Assembly (NCBI GenBank): GCA_947166345.1
Contig: CAMVDU010000005.1
Coordinates: forward strand, 1 to 64,000
Origin: an uncultured Prevotellaceae bacterium
Lineage (GTDB): Bacteria; Bacteroidota; Bacteroidia; Bacteroidales; Bacteroidaceae
Direction of reading: 5' to 3'
Length of the DNA stretch: 64,000 nucleotides
The translations under genes were made by a program, and so were the position numbers. Below, piece after piece: positions 17,354-28,780 of this stretch. The first letter of the stretch is position 1. Every line of letters starts with the position of its first letter. The notes beneath the pieces were generated by a model, which was not told where the DNA came from, ran no database searches, and saw only the letters and a program-made list of their open reading frames with translations.

Positions 17354-17976
17354 AAAGCACAAACATCAGACAGTGCGCATTCCTTACAATGAGGGGTGCG
17401 CGCTGTGCATACATAGCGGCCATGCAGGATCAGCCAGTGGTGTGCAAGCGGAATATCTTCGGCAGGAATATGCTTCACTAAGGTCTGTTCCACCTTGAAA
17501 GGCGTATTGTCTTTCTTGGAGACCAGTCCAAGACGATGGCTGACGCGAAACACATGGGTATCGACAGCCATTGCCGACTTACCGAAGGCCACAGCCTGAA
17601 TGACATTGGCTGTTTTACGTCCCACGCCTGGCAGGTCGAGAAGCTGATCGAAGTCTGATGGCACCTCACCAGCATGACGTTCCATCAGTTGTCGGGCCAT
17701 CTCTACCAGATGCTTAGCTTTTGCATTGGGATAGCTGACGCTTTTTACGTATTCCAGCACTTCATCGGGCTCTGCCTGTGCCATTGTACGCGCGTCGGGG
17801 AAACGACGGAACAGCTCGGGTGTCACCATATTCACCCGCTTGTCCGTACACTGGGCACTGAGGATGACAGCTACGAGGAGCTGAAACACACTGCCAAACT
17901 CCAGTTCGGTCTGGGCATTGGGCATCAGCTCACGAAAACGGCTTAGGATGATGCTGTAGCGCTCTTCTCTCTTCAT
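17329..17976 (-). CDS. nth: endonuclease III
   Basis: DNA glycosylase/AP lyase of base-excision repair that removes oxidised pyrimidines, 215 residues. It has the helix-hairpin-helix LPGVGRKTANVI with the catalytic Lys nearby, the catalytic Asp in VDTHVFRVSHRLGL, and the C-terminal iron-sulfur ligands CTARTPHCKECALSDVC. It begins 2 bases after the stop of the TolB-like lipoprotein gene, so translation is probably coupled, and its 3' end overlaps the GH43 gene. Confidence 0.96.
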   Translation of the reverse strand: MKREERYSIILSRFRELMPNAQTELEFGSVFQLLVAVILSAQCTDKRVNMVTPELFRRFPDARTMAQAEPDEVLEYVKSVSYPNAKAKHLVEMARQLMERHAGEVPSDFDQLLDLPGVGRKTANVIQAVAFGKSAMAVDTHVFRVSHRLGLVSKKDNTPFKVEQTLVKHIPAEDIPLAHHWLILHGRYVCTARTPHCKECALSDVCAFHSTTSSQ

Positions 17977-17978
17977 GG

Positions 17979-19481
17979 TTAACGATGTGTTGAGACGTAT
18001 GTAACAGGTGTACCTTGCTTCTTCAGCTTGGATGCAAATGTCTGAGGTGAAATCTTTACAGGCCCTTTCATGAACTCAGGAATATTATAGCTCTTCATGA
18101 ACAGACGGTGGTAGTCGGGATCGGCAGAGGGCAATTCAAAAGGTTTGCTACCCACACCATTCTTATCGATATGTGCCATGAAGGGACGGGTGTAACCTCC
18201 ATCGTCACGACGGCTGCTGAAGATGACCCATCTGCCGTTGCTAGACCAAGAGTGATAGCTCTCGGTATCATCGGAGTTGATCTCATCCATAGCGCGTACA
18301 TCACCTGTCTGCAGGTCCATCAGATAGAGGTCGGCATCGTGGTGCCAGATGTGGAAGCATCCGTAAGCGCCGAGTGTGAACATCAGGTAGCGACCATCTG
18401 GCGAGATACGAGGAAGTGTGGCACTCTTTCCCAGGGTATCTGCCACAAATACCGTCTCACGTTCACCAAACGTCTTTGTCTTCGGATCGAAACTCTTTTT
18501 GTAGATGTTGTAGCGTACTTCCTTGGCATGGAAGATGACATCAGCATCCTTCGACTCTATACTGTCATTATACTCGAAGTGAGCACTACAGAAGTAGAGC
18601 GTCTTGCCATCAGGGGCCCAGAAAGGATAAACCTCGAACTCGTCAGGACGGTTCTCGATGTTCGTCACCGTATTGTTCTCCAGGTCGTAGGCAATCAGGT
18701 CGCTCATGGCATCAAATACCTCAATCTTGTTTAGGTCGCGTGTATGGAACGACTGTCCTGTCTTGTTGGTTGAGAACACGATATACTTCATGGTGGGATG
18801 CCATGTGGGATAGACACCGGCAGAGATGATGGAGTCGTTCTTCATGTCAATCTTCTGTATCTCACCGTCATAGGCAATCACCGTTCCACCCAGGTTCTGA
18901 CGGGCATGGAACAGCATGCGGTCAGGGTTATACTGCTGGTAGTTGTGGCAGTTGATACACTGTCCATCTTTCTCGGTGGAGCATAGCATGTTCGAGTATA
19001 TCACGCTCTCGTCGTAATTCTCCAGACAGCGCTGGTTGATGCTCAATTCCTCGTAGGTGACATACGACGGCGATATGAGTCGGTAGCTGATATAGGGATC
19101 GATGGGGTCTGGCGACACGTTGATGCTGAACGGCTTCATCAGCGTCCACTGGTCGTTCTTCTGTTCAAATACCTCTACCTTGATGGCTTTGCCCTTGGCC
19201 TTTGCGGTCAGCTGGTGCCATTCGTCCATGGTGGGTTGTGCCTTCTCCTCGCAAAGAATCTCCTGGTCGCCAAACGAATAGCGCACAATCATATTGTCTG
19301 CCTCCTCGTCGAGCTCGAAGGTCAGCGGTGCTATGTTATAGGGCACCGTCACGTTGATATAGTCAGGATAGATCTTCGGCAGGGAGTCAGACTTCGAGTA
19401 GTTGTCGGGTACTGTCACTGATCCGCAGGCTGTCATGAGGATTGTCGCAGCCAATATTGTCAGATATGATAATTGTCTCAT
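17979..19481 (-). CDS. TolB-like propeller lipoprotein with one CxxCH motif
   Basis: A 500-residue lipoprotein (lipobox LMTACG) with a beta-sandwich N-terminal part and PD40/TolB propeller repeats such as YPFWAPDGKTLYFCS, LPRISPDGRYLMFT and YHSWSSNGRWVIFSS. Between them is CINCH (about residue 185), a possible single c-type haem site, with conserved cysteines around it. The ATG at 19481 gives the best signal peptide. It follows the DUF6057-like membrane protein and precedes nth. Function unknown; I would expect a periplasmic or surface binding role. Confidence 0.75.
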   Translation of the reverse strand: MRQLSYLTILAATILMTACGSVTVPDNYSKSDSLPKIYPDYINVTVPYNIAPLTFELDEEADNMIVRYSFGDQEILCEEKAQPTMDEWHQLTAKAKGKAIKVEVFEQKNDQWTLMKPFSINVSPDPIDPYISYRLISPSYVTYEELSINQRCLENYDESVIYSNMLCSTEKDGQCINCHNYQQYNPDRMLFHARQNLGGTVIAYDGEIQKIDMKNDSIISAGVYPTWHPTMKYIVFSTNKTGQSFHTRDLNKIEVFDAMSDLIAYDLENNTVTNIENRPDEFEVYPFWAPDGKTLYFCSAHFEYNDSIESKDADVIFHAKEVRYNIYKKSFDPKTKTFGERETVFVADTLGKSATLPRISPDGRYLMFTLGAYGCFHIWHHDADLYLMDLQTGDVRAMDEINSDDTESYHSWSSNGRWVIFSSRRDDGGYTRPFMAHIDKNGVGSKPFELPSADPDYHRLFMKSYNIPEFMKGPVKISPQTFASKLKKQGTPVTYVSTHR

Positions 19482-19493
19482 AATGTCATAATA

Positions 19494-19521
19494 AATTCTC
19501 ATTTCTCAACTCTCAATTCTA
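19494..19521. repeat. 7-bp word array over a stop codon
   Basis: Units AATTCTC, ATTTCTC, AACTCTC, AATTCTA in strict register. The TAG stop of the upstream membrane-protein gene is in the last unit (19519-19521). Confidence 0.82.
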
Positions 19522-21429
19522 ATAGAGCTTTTGATGTCTGATAAGATAGTACTCATAGAAGAAGGTGTGTCCAAAGCTGTCGTACATCAACTCCTTCAGC
19601 TGCTCTTCCGTGTTGCCTGATTGCATGAGTGAAGTAGCCTGCTTCATGAACTGATTGTAACTCTGGATGACCTTGGGGTCTATGTTTAATCTGTTTACAT
19701 CCACATGCTGTGGCTCTAACATCGCATAGAGATAGGCTGCCTCCTGATAGTGCGTGGGAATGCGTTTGTCGGGATGCAACTGCCAATAATGCATGTAATG
19801 GGGCCAGAAACCTCTGATGTTGTCTTTCATCCACATGGCCGACAACAGCGTCTGCTCCTGATAGATGGGGTCATCGCTGTCGGTCTGGGCAAAGTGCTGC
19901 ATCAGGTAACGCTCAATGATGGACTGGTCACTGGCGAGCATGTCTTCATAGTTAAGCATGTGGAAGACATGGCCATAGCCTGGATCTTCCTTGAGCGCCT
20001 TCTCGTTGTTCAGGAAACGCTCCTGCTGTTCGGCCCATTCGCGATGGAACTTGGTTTTCTTCAGAATGTTGATATACTTACGTGCCACACGGTATTCACC
20101 GTTGACCAGCGAACAGCGTATCAGGTGTTTCAGGTGTTCAGCTCTCCAACCAAACTCCACACCATCCTCGAGACACCAGCGGTAGCAGAAGTTCAGTTGA
20201 CCGTAGTAGTAATAGATATCTTTGCCAATAATCTGAGCCATGCGGATGGGTATCTTCGTATTGGGTGCCTTGGCACCGTTGCGATAGTGATACATCATTT
20301 CGCCCTGTTGCCCTAATTGGAACAGCGCCAGATTCTTCATCATCACCATGGCACGCGTGGGTTCGTCCTGCAGGTCGACGGCTTCGTCAAGGATACCTTG
20401 CCAGTTCTGGTCGTTCATACAACGCTGCATCTTCAGCTCTTTATGGAAGTTGTAGTCCTTGAACCAGAAATGCCAGGTGCCCCACACGATGCCTGAGACA
20501 AGTACTATCTGTGCACCAAACCACAGCAATGGCTTCTTCGTGGTGTTGCTGCGTTTGATCCATTGTGTTGCAGCTAATATGATATAGAAGGCAGCTAACA
20601 GCTGGTAAGGAATGTAGTAGTCATCCTCACTCTCTACAATCTGGAACAGGGGAAGTCCCGCACGGTAGATGTCATCGATGCTGGTCTGGGAATACAGGTG
20701 CTGGTAACAGATATGGGGAATGGCAGCCAGAAGGACGATGGCTACCAGCGAATCGATGGTCTTTCGCACGGTGTCTCGTCCTGACAGACTCCACGAGGTG
20801 ATAGCCATGAGGAGTGCAGCCATCAGTCCGTAACAGCCCATGAGGGGATAGAGTAGGACGGTAGCTATCATCATATAGAAAGTACGCAAACCGTAACGGT
20901 CGGACAGCGACTGATAGCCCCAGGTTGTGGCAACGGCAACCGTGGTGCCGATGGTGGCTACAAAGAAATGTCCGCGTAGTTTCAGGTAGTATATCCAGTA
21001 ACCCAGGGTAACATCGGTGAGCAACAACAGGGCAACGGGTATCAGCAACACCACTGCCCATGTGCGGGGGACGTTGAAGGTGCGCTTGGTAAGCCACATC
21101 AGCAATGCCCACCACAGGCACAGCATCAGTACACCTTGCCACGGATGGTAGAAATACTGTGTGAAATAGGTGCCCAACCACGTGAGCATACCGCCAGGTA
21201 CTGCCATCTGCTGGTCAAAGAACTGTTGGGCATAGAGGAACAGGTTCAGTTCCTGCACCTTCCAAAGATAGGCTTCCTCACCCAGTGTGAGAGCAAGACC
21301 GATGGCTATGAGAGCCAGCAGACAGATGCCTGTGGCAAAAAACTTCATGCCTTTGGTGATGAATGTCCATTGCCTCTTGGGAGCCTTTGTAGTGGTATTC
21401 TTTTCTTTTTGGTTGTTTTTCTTTCCCAT
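19519..21429 (-). CDS. multi-pass membrane protein, DUF6057-like
   Basis: A 636-residue protein with about ten hydrophobic helices in the first 330 residues and a mostly soluble, helical C-terminal half rich in Trp and Tyr (for example NGEYRVARKYINILKKTKFHREW), which resembles TPR-type helices. I think it is the Bacteroidetes family DUF6057, but that is from memory. The ATG at 21429 (MGKKNNQKEK) lies below the -7 box at 21451-21458, ruling out the longer start. Function unknown; it is co-transcribed with the propeller lipoprotein and nth. Confidence 0.7.
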   Translation of the reverse strand: MGKKNNQKEKNTTTKAPKRQWTFITKGMKFFATGICLLALIAIGLALTLGEEAYLWKVQELNLFLYAQQFFDQQMAVPGGMLTWLGTYFTQYFYHPWQGVLMLCLWWALLMWLTKRTFNVPRTWAVVLLIPVALLLLTDVTLGYWIYYLKLRGHFFVATIGTTVAVATTWGYQSLSDRYGLRTFYMMIATVLLYPLMGCYGLMAALLMAITSWSLSGRDTVRKTIDSLVAIVLLAAIPHICYQHLYSQTSIDDIYRAGLPLFQIVESEDDYYIPYQLLAAFYIILAATQWIKRSNTTKKPLLWFGAQIVLVSGIVWGTWHFWFKDYNFHKELKMQRCMNDQNWQGILDEAVDLQDEPTRAMVMMKNLALFQLGQQGEMMYHYRNGAKAPNTKIPIRMAQIIGKDIYYYYGQLNFCYRWCLEDGVEFGWRAEHLKHLIRCSLVNGEYRVARKYINILKKTKFHREWAEQQERFLNNEKALKEDPGYGHVFHMLNYEDMLASDQSIIERYLMQHFAQTDSDDPIYQEQTLLSAMWMKDNIRGFWPHYMHYWQLHPDKRIPTHYQEAAYLYAMLEPQHVDVNRLNIDPKVIQSYNQFMKQATSLMQSGNTEEQLKELMYDSFGHTFFYEYYLIRHQKLY

Positions 21430-21450
21430 GATGATTGTAAAAAAGCTTGG

Positions 21451-21458
21451 CAAAGGTA
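21451..21458 (-). promoter_or_regulatory. -7 box of the membrane-protein/lipoprotein/nth operon
   Basis: TACCTTTG on the minus strand, 21 bases before the ATG at 21429. Confidence 0.68.
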
Positions 21459-21520
21459 GTTATTTTTCATGTTTTTGCCAAATAATTATAACAAAATATC
21501 TTTCTTTGCAGATTATTTTG

Positions 21521-21528
21521 TATTTTTG
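21521..21528 (+). promoter_or_regulatory. -7 box of the beta-galactosidase gene
   Basis: TATTTTTG, 26 bases before the ATG at 21555. It is divergent from the promoter at 21451-21458. Confidence 0.6.
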
Positions 21529-21542
21529 CACAACAATTCTAA

Positions 21543-24689
<3,147 letters not shown>

Positions 24690-24708
24690 AACGACCCGAT
24701 TGTTAAAA

Positions 24709-25602
24709 ATGAAGTGTCTATCCTCATCTCTGCTTATAGCGGTACTCTTTGTGCCGCTATTAGCTTTTTCACAACAGCACTTCCCACGTGAGATTCCTGC
24801 TGGTAACTATAGTGGCATCTGTGCATTAGGTAGCGACCGCTATGCTGTGGTGAGCGACAAGTCGGAAGAGGATGGCTTCTTCGTGTTTCATATTGTAGTT
24901 GACAGCGTTAAGGGACGTATCACCAGCATCAAGAACGAGGGTTTTCGTTCCTGCGGAAAACCCAACAGCGATCTGGAGGCAATCTGTTATTGCGATGATA
25001 TGAAGACACTGTTTATAGCCAGCGAGAAAAGCTCAGAAGTAAAGGAATATACGCTTGATGGACAACTGACTGGCCGACAGCTTCAGATGCCAGCAGTATT
25101 CAAAAAGATAGTCAAGAACTATGGCATTGAGTCGCTGACCTATGATGTCTCTTCCAAACAGTTTTTGCTGACTACTGAGCACCCATTGCATGGTGACTCG
25201 TTGCATTGTATTCAAGCGTTCGATCAAGATTTGAAGCCGACAAGAAGATATTTATACAAATCTGATAAGCCATTGAGTACCAAACATATCTATGGTATTA
25301 GTGAAATATGTGCTGTAGGTGATGGAAGACTGTTAGTTCTTGAACGTCAAGTACTGATTCCTCCCAAAAAGATTGGGGCTCAAACACGTATCTGCATCTA
25401 TGAAACAAGACTCGGAGAGGATACTTTTCTCAAGAAGAAACTATTGAAAGAGTTTAACACCAAGTTGACACTCTTTGATCGTAGTTTTGGCAACTATGAA
25501 GCGATGTGCTTTGTTCGTCCTGGTCTTCTGCTCATGATGGCTGACTCCCAAAATCAGTATAAAGGCGTGTTGCGTGACTGGTTTAAGATTGTAAAATTAT
25601 GA
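24709..25602 (+). CDS. exported esterase-like phytase domain protein
   Basis: A 297-residue protein with a signal peptide (ending AFSQ) and one propeller domain of the phytase-esterase-like family. Supporting patterns are SGICALGSDRYAVVSDKS near the start, LEAICYCDD, IESLTYDV and NYEAMCF, the repeated E-A/S-L/M signature of that family. I chose the ATG at 24709 rather than the TTG at 24700. It follows the beta-galactosidase by 19 bases. The stop codon lies in a 9-bp array. Catalytic activity is not established. Confidence 0.75.
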   Translation: MKCLSSSLLIAVLFVPLLAFSQQHFPREIPAGNYSGICALGSDRYAVVSDKSEEDGFFVFHIVVDSVKGRITSIKNEGFRSCGKPNSDLEAICYCDDMKTLFIASEKSSEVKEYTLDGQLTGRQLQMPAVFKKIVKNYGIESLTYDVSSKQFLLTTEHPLHGDSLHCIQAFDQDLKPTRRYLYKSDKPLSTKHIYGISEICAVGDGRLLVLERQVLIPPKKIGAQTRICIYETRLGEDTFLKKKLLKEFNTKLTLFDRSFGNYEAMCFVRPGLLLMMADSQNQYKGVLRDWFKIVKL

Positions 25603-25642
25603 GTCCTATAAGTCCTATAAGTCCTATGAGACCTATGAGTAA
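25598..25642. repeat. 9-bp word array, ATAAGTCCT family
   Basis: Five 9-bp units (TATGAGTCC, TATAAGTCC twice, TATGAGACC, TATGAGTAA). The first contains the TGA stop of the preceding gene. Confidence 0.9.
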
Positions 25643-25655
25643 ATAATAAAACTCT

Positions 25656-26381
25656 ATGAAATACAAAGACCTGTTTATTGATTTCGATGATACACTGTAC
25701 GATACCCACGGCAATTCCGTAATTGCTTTGAGTGAACTGTATGATGAGAAGAAACTCGACCGCTTTTTTTCTGACTCCAATGTGTTTTACGATGCTTACT
25801 GGGCTGCCAATATTGATTTGTGGACACGCTATTCCAAGGGAGAAATAACGCGTGACTATCTAATCGTAGAACGTTTCCGTCGTCCGCTATGTGAAAGTGA
25901 TGCGTTAAGGGTGAAATGTTTAGAATCGGCCGATGACTTCCGTAACTATTGTTTGGAGATGAGTGACCACTTTCTGGACCTCTGTTCATCAAAACCCGGT
26001 TTGGTGCCTGGCGCCCGTGAACTGATGGACTATCTGAAAGGACGTGGCTATAGGATGCACATGTGTAGCAATGGCTTCCATGAAGTACAGTACAAGAAAT
26101 TGCATGCCTGTGGCCTGACAGACTATTTCGACCATGTGATTCTGAGTGAGGATGCAGGCTTCAATAAACCCGCCCCAGAGTTTTTCGACTATGCCATCAA
26201 GATGTCAGGTGCAGAAAAAGCTACAACTCTCATGATTGGCGATAACTTCAATACCGATATTCTGGGAGCCAAACGCTATGGTTTAGCGACTGCTTTCTTT
26301 AACAGATTCCCTGAGTATCCTGCACCTGAACCTATCGATTATGAGGTAACGTCGTTGAAGCAGTTGATGACTATCTTATAA
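25656..26381 (+). CDS. HAD hydrolase, YjjG-type nucleotidase
   Basis: A 241-residue cytoplasmic HAD phosphatase, most like the YjjG 5'-nucleotidases that act on pyrimidine (deoxy)nucleoside monophosphates. Motif I is DFDDTLYD, motif II CSNGF, motif III has Lys in NKP, and motif IV is GDNFNTDILGA. The cap is helical (C1 type). It may share a transcript with the two preceding genes. Confidence 0.88.
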   Translation: MKYKDLFIDFDDTLYDTHGNSVIALSELYDEKKLDRFFSDSNVFYDAYWAANIDLWTRYSKGEITRDYLIVERFRRPLCESDALRVKCLESADDFRNYCLEMSDHFLDLCSSKPGLVPGARELMDYLKGRGYRMHMCSNGFHEVQYKKLHACGLTDYFDHVILSEDAGFNKPAPEFFDYAIKMSGAEKATTLMIGDNFNTDILGAKRYGLATAFFNRFPEYPAPEPIDYEVTSLKQLMTIL

Positions 26382-26383
26382 TG

Positions 26384-26468
26384 TGCGTCACTTTCCCTAA
26401 CAAAGTGCGTCACTTTCTTCGAGAGAATGCGTCACTTTCTTTGAGAGAATGCGTCACTTTCTGCGGGT
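26384..26468. repeat. 22-bp tandem array, 4 units, at the end of terC
   Basis: TGCGTCACTTTC recurs at 26384, 26406, 26428 and 26450, exactly 22 bp apart, with a TTCGAGAGAA-type spacer. The terC stop codon (26454-26456) is in the last unit. Same core as the arrays at 12799 and 59066. Confidence 0.92.
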
Positions 26469-27455
26469 GACCAAAACAGAGAGCCCCATTGACAATACTA
26501 AGATGCCAAAGATAATCAGCAGACTCCATGCTGTTGGTACCTCAATGTGAGGCATATTAAGCTTTAATCCGAAGAAGTTGCCGATAGCATTGATGTACTC
26601 GTTCATGGCGAGCAGCATCTTCACACCTACAAAGATGAGAATGATTCCTAAGCCATACTTCAGATAGGTGAAGTATTTGGCGACGGCAGCCAGTGCGAAG
26701 TAAAGCGCACGCAGACCGAGGATAGCGAAGATGTTACTTGTCAGAACAATGAACGGGTCACGCGATACGCTGAATACCGCAGGGATAGAGTCAACGGCAA
26801 AAGCCACATCGGTAGTTTCGATGACCAACAGCGTGATGAAAAGAGGAGTAGCCAGACGACGGATCTTTCCTGCTGATGTGGTCTCTTTGACAAAGAACTT
26901 GTCACCGTGCATCTGGTCGGTAACGGGGAAGAAACGCTTAAACCAACGAACGATGATGTTCTTTGAAGGGTCGGATGTCTGATCATTGTCGTGGGCAAAC
27001 ATCTTACTTCCTGTATAGAGCAGGAAGAGACCAAAGAGTCCCAAAACCCATTCGAAGTTCTCTACCATGGCAGCACCTGCGAAGATGAAGACACTTCGTA
27101 GTACCAAGGCACCGAAGATACCCCAGAAGAGTACTTCATGTTGGTATTTTCGTTCGATGCCGAAGAAAGAGAAGAGCATGAGGAAGACAAATAAATTGTC
27201 CATTGACAGTGACTTCTCGATGAGGTATCCTGCCAGAAACTCCATCGCTTTCTCATGGGGTGCCACAGGATAGAGCAGATAGATGCCCAGACAGAACACC
27301 AATGATACACCAATCCATACACCCGTCATCTGCAGGGCTTCCTTCACGTTGACCTCGTGCTGTCCTTTCTTGCCGAACATCTTAAGGTCGATCCACAGCA
27401 TGATGAACACCAGAATATAGAAGACTATCCAAGTCCAAAGGGGTAAACTTATCAT
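26454..27455 (-). CDS. TerC family membrane protein
   Basis: A 333-residue integral membrane protein with about nine helices. Family signatures: EKSLSMDNLFVF with its acidic residues, LFWGIFGALVLR, and ETTDVAFAVDSIPAVFSVS. Members (TerC, Alx, MeeF) are linked to manganese export and metal-loading of exported proteins. No partner gene lies beside it. Its promoter box is at 27513-27520. I see no yybP-type leader. Confidence 0.92.
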   Translation of the reverse strand: MISLPLWTWIVFYILVFIMLWIDLKMFGKKGQHEVNVKEALQMTGVWIGVSLVFCLGIYLLYPVAPHEKAMEFLAGYLIEKSLSMDNLFVFLMLFSFFGIERKYQHEVLFWGIFGALVLRSVFIFAGAAMVENFEWVLGLFGLFLLYTGSKMFAHDNDQTSDPSKNIIVRWFKRFFPVTDQMHGDKFFVKETTSAGKIRRLATPLFITLLVIETTDVAFAVDSIPAVFSVSRDPFIVLTSNIFAILGLRALYFALAAVAKYFTYLKYGLGIILIFVGVKMLLAMNEYINAIGNFFGLKLNMPHIEVPTAWSLLIIFGILVLSMGLSVLVTRRK

Positions 27456-27512
27456 CGTTACTTATTACTTAACTGCGATTGTTATCTGTAATTCTTTTTT
27501 CTTTTCAGGCTG

Positions 27513-27520
27513 CAAAGGTA
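27513..27520 (-). promoter_or_regulatory. -7 box of the TerC gene
   Basis: TACCTTTG on the minus strand, 57 bases before the ATG at 27455. Confidence 0.65.
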
Positions 27521-27619
27521 CGAATAATAACTGAAAGAAAAAAAGTTTTTAATCAAGAATTTGCTAATTAGAACGAATATGACTGACTATGTGGATAGAT
27601 GAACCAAAGGTTCATAAAA

Positions 27620-27650
27620 AGAGAAAGATGCTGTCTCTCGACAGCACCTT
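27620..27650 (-). terminator. probable terminator of the cobalamin operon
   Basis: Perfect 7-bp stem TGCTGTC/GACAGCA with a 4-base loop (27629-27646), followed on the minus strand by a T-rich run TCTTTCTCTTTTT. It is about 55 bases past the chelatase stop. Confidence 0.6.
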
Positions 27651-27700
27651 CCTCAAAAAACTTATATAATATTACACGTAAAAAGTCTTATTTGTCATGA

Positions 27701-28780
27701 CTATTCTTCTTCCTCTTCAGCAAACATCTCAACAGCATTCTTGGTGTGTGCTTTCCAGATGGCACGGATGGCGGCATAGTCGCCCAGACCCTTCAGGATG
27801 CAGTTGTTAGATGCGTTGCTGTCGTTACCGTCGTACTGGCACTTGAAGCCTTTCTCTACAAAGAACTCGCGCCAGCTGTCACCCTCGTTCTCGATACCTG
27901 ACATGTCATTGTGTGCATGGTCACCGGCGATAGCCATCAGAGCGTGGAGGGTCAGTGTGACACCGCTCTTCACCTTGCCCTGCTCCTGCATGCGCTCAAA
28001 GAGATTGTCGAGCAGATTGTCCTCCTGATCGACAGTAGCCACGAAGTAGTTGGAGTTCTTCTGCTGCAGGGCCTCCTCCAACTGATTATAGCGTATGTTG
28101 CCATTGCCGTAGTTATAACCCTCGGGGTTACCATGACCCAGGAATGCCATCAGGTTGTCGCCCTGAACGTACTTGTTGAACTCACTGTTCAGTACGTTGG
28201 CCACAGCCTCAACATCCTCTTCCTCAGCCATCAGAGGTCCGCCGATGAACACCTTCACGTCCTCCAGATACTTTGTGTCAAGGTCGTTGTAGATGTTGTT
28301 CTTAAAGTCCTTGATGTAAGAGTCGCGCAGACGCAGGAACTCCTCACCAGGGATGACGTGGAGTGACTGTACACGCACCTCCTCGTACTTCTGGCGACCA
28401 ATGGCCTCGAGCCAGTAGTTGGGAGCATAGAAGTCCTGGCTGGCATAGTGCTCACCCTCGCGGCTGCGGTTGATGCAAATGGCCGAGGTGAAAGCGAAAT
28501 AGACGTCGTAGCTCTTGAAAGCAGGATCACTCTCGTAATCGGCTACCACGCTCTTGAAAGTCTTGTGAGCATTCTCCCAGGTTGAACCGAAAGCTACCAG
28601 CAGCAGGGCTTTCTTGTTGCCACTCTTTGCCTTCTTGTCCTTAACCTGCTTGTCAACAGAGGTCATGTACTTCTCGAAGTTGCCCGACTTGTTGTCATCA
28701 TCATCGTCGCTGCAAGCGGTGAAGCCTGCACCAACAGTCATGGCTACAAAAGCCATCAAAAGAAACTTAATCTTCTTCAT
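27701..28780 (-). CDS. cbiK: lipoprotein cobalt chelatase, CbiK family
   Basis: A 359-residue sirohydrochlorin cobaltochelatase homologue anchored as a lipoprotein (lipobox GFTACSDDDDD). CbiK features: LLVAFGSTWENAH at the start of the fold, GHGNPEGYN, and the metal-binding His cluster LHALMAIAGDHAHND. Anaerobic cobalamin synthesis enzymes are normally cytoplasmic, so an exported form suggests tetrapyrrole or metal handling at the envelope. The ATG at 28780 overlaps the end of the receptor gene by 14 bases, so translation is probably coupled and both are under the riboswitch. Confidence 0.85.
   Translation of the reverse strand: MKKIKFLLMAFVAMTVGAGFTACSDDDDDNKSGNFEKYMTSVDKQVKDKKAKSGNKKALLLVAFGSTWENAHKTFKSVVADYESDPAFKSYDVYFAFTSAICINRSREGEHYASQDFYAPNYWLEAIGRQKYEEVRVQSLHVIPGEEFLRLRDSYIKDFKNNIYNDLDTKYLEDVKVFIGGPLMAEEEDVEAVANVLNSEFNKYVQGDNLMAFLGHGNPEGYNYGNGNIRYNQLEEALQQKNSNYFVATVDQEDNLLDNLFERMQEQGKVKSGVTLTLHALMAIAGDHAHNDMSGIENEGDSWREFFVEKGFKCQYDGNDSNASNNCILKGLGDYAAIRAIWKAHTKNAVEMFAEEEEE

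Noticed and set aside
24700..24708. TTG start for the phytase-like gene
   Set aside because: An ATG three codons later gives a normal signal peptide.
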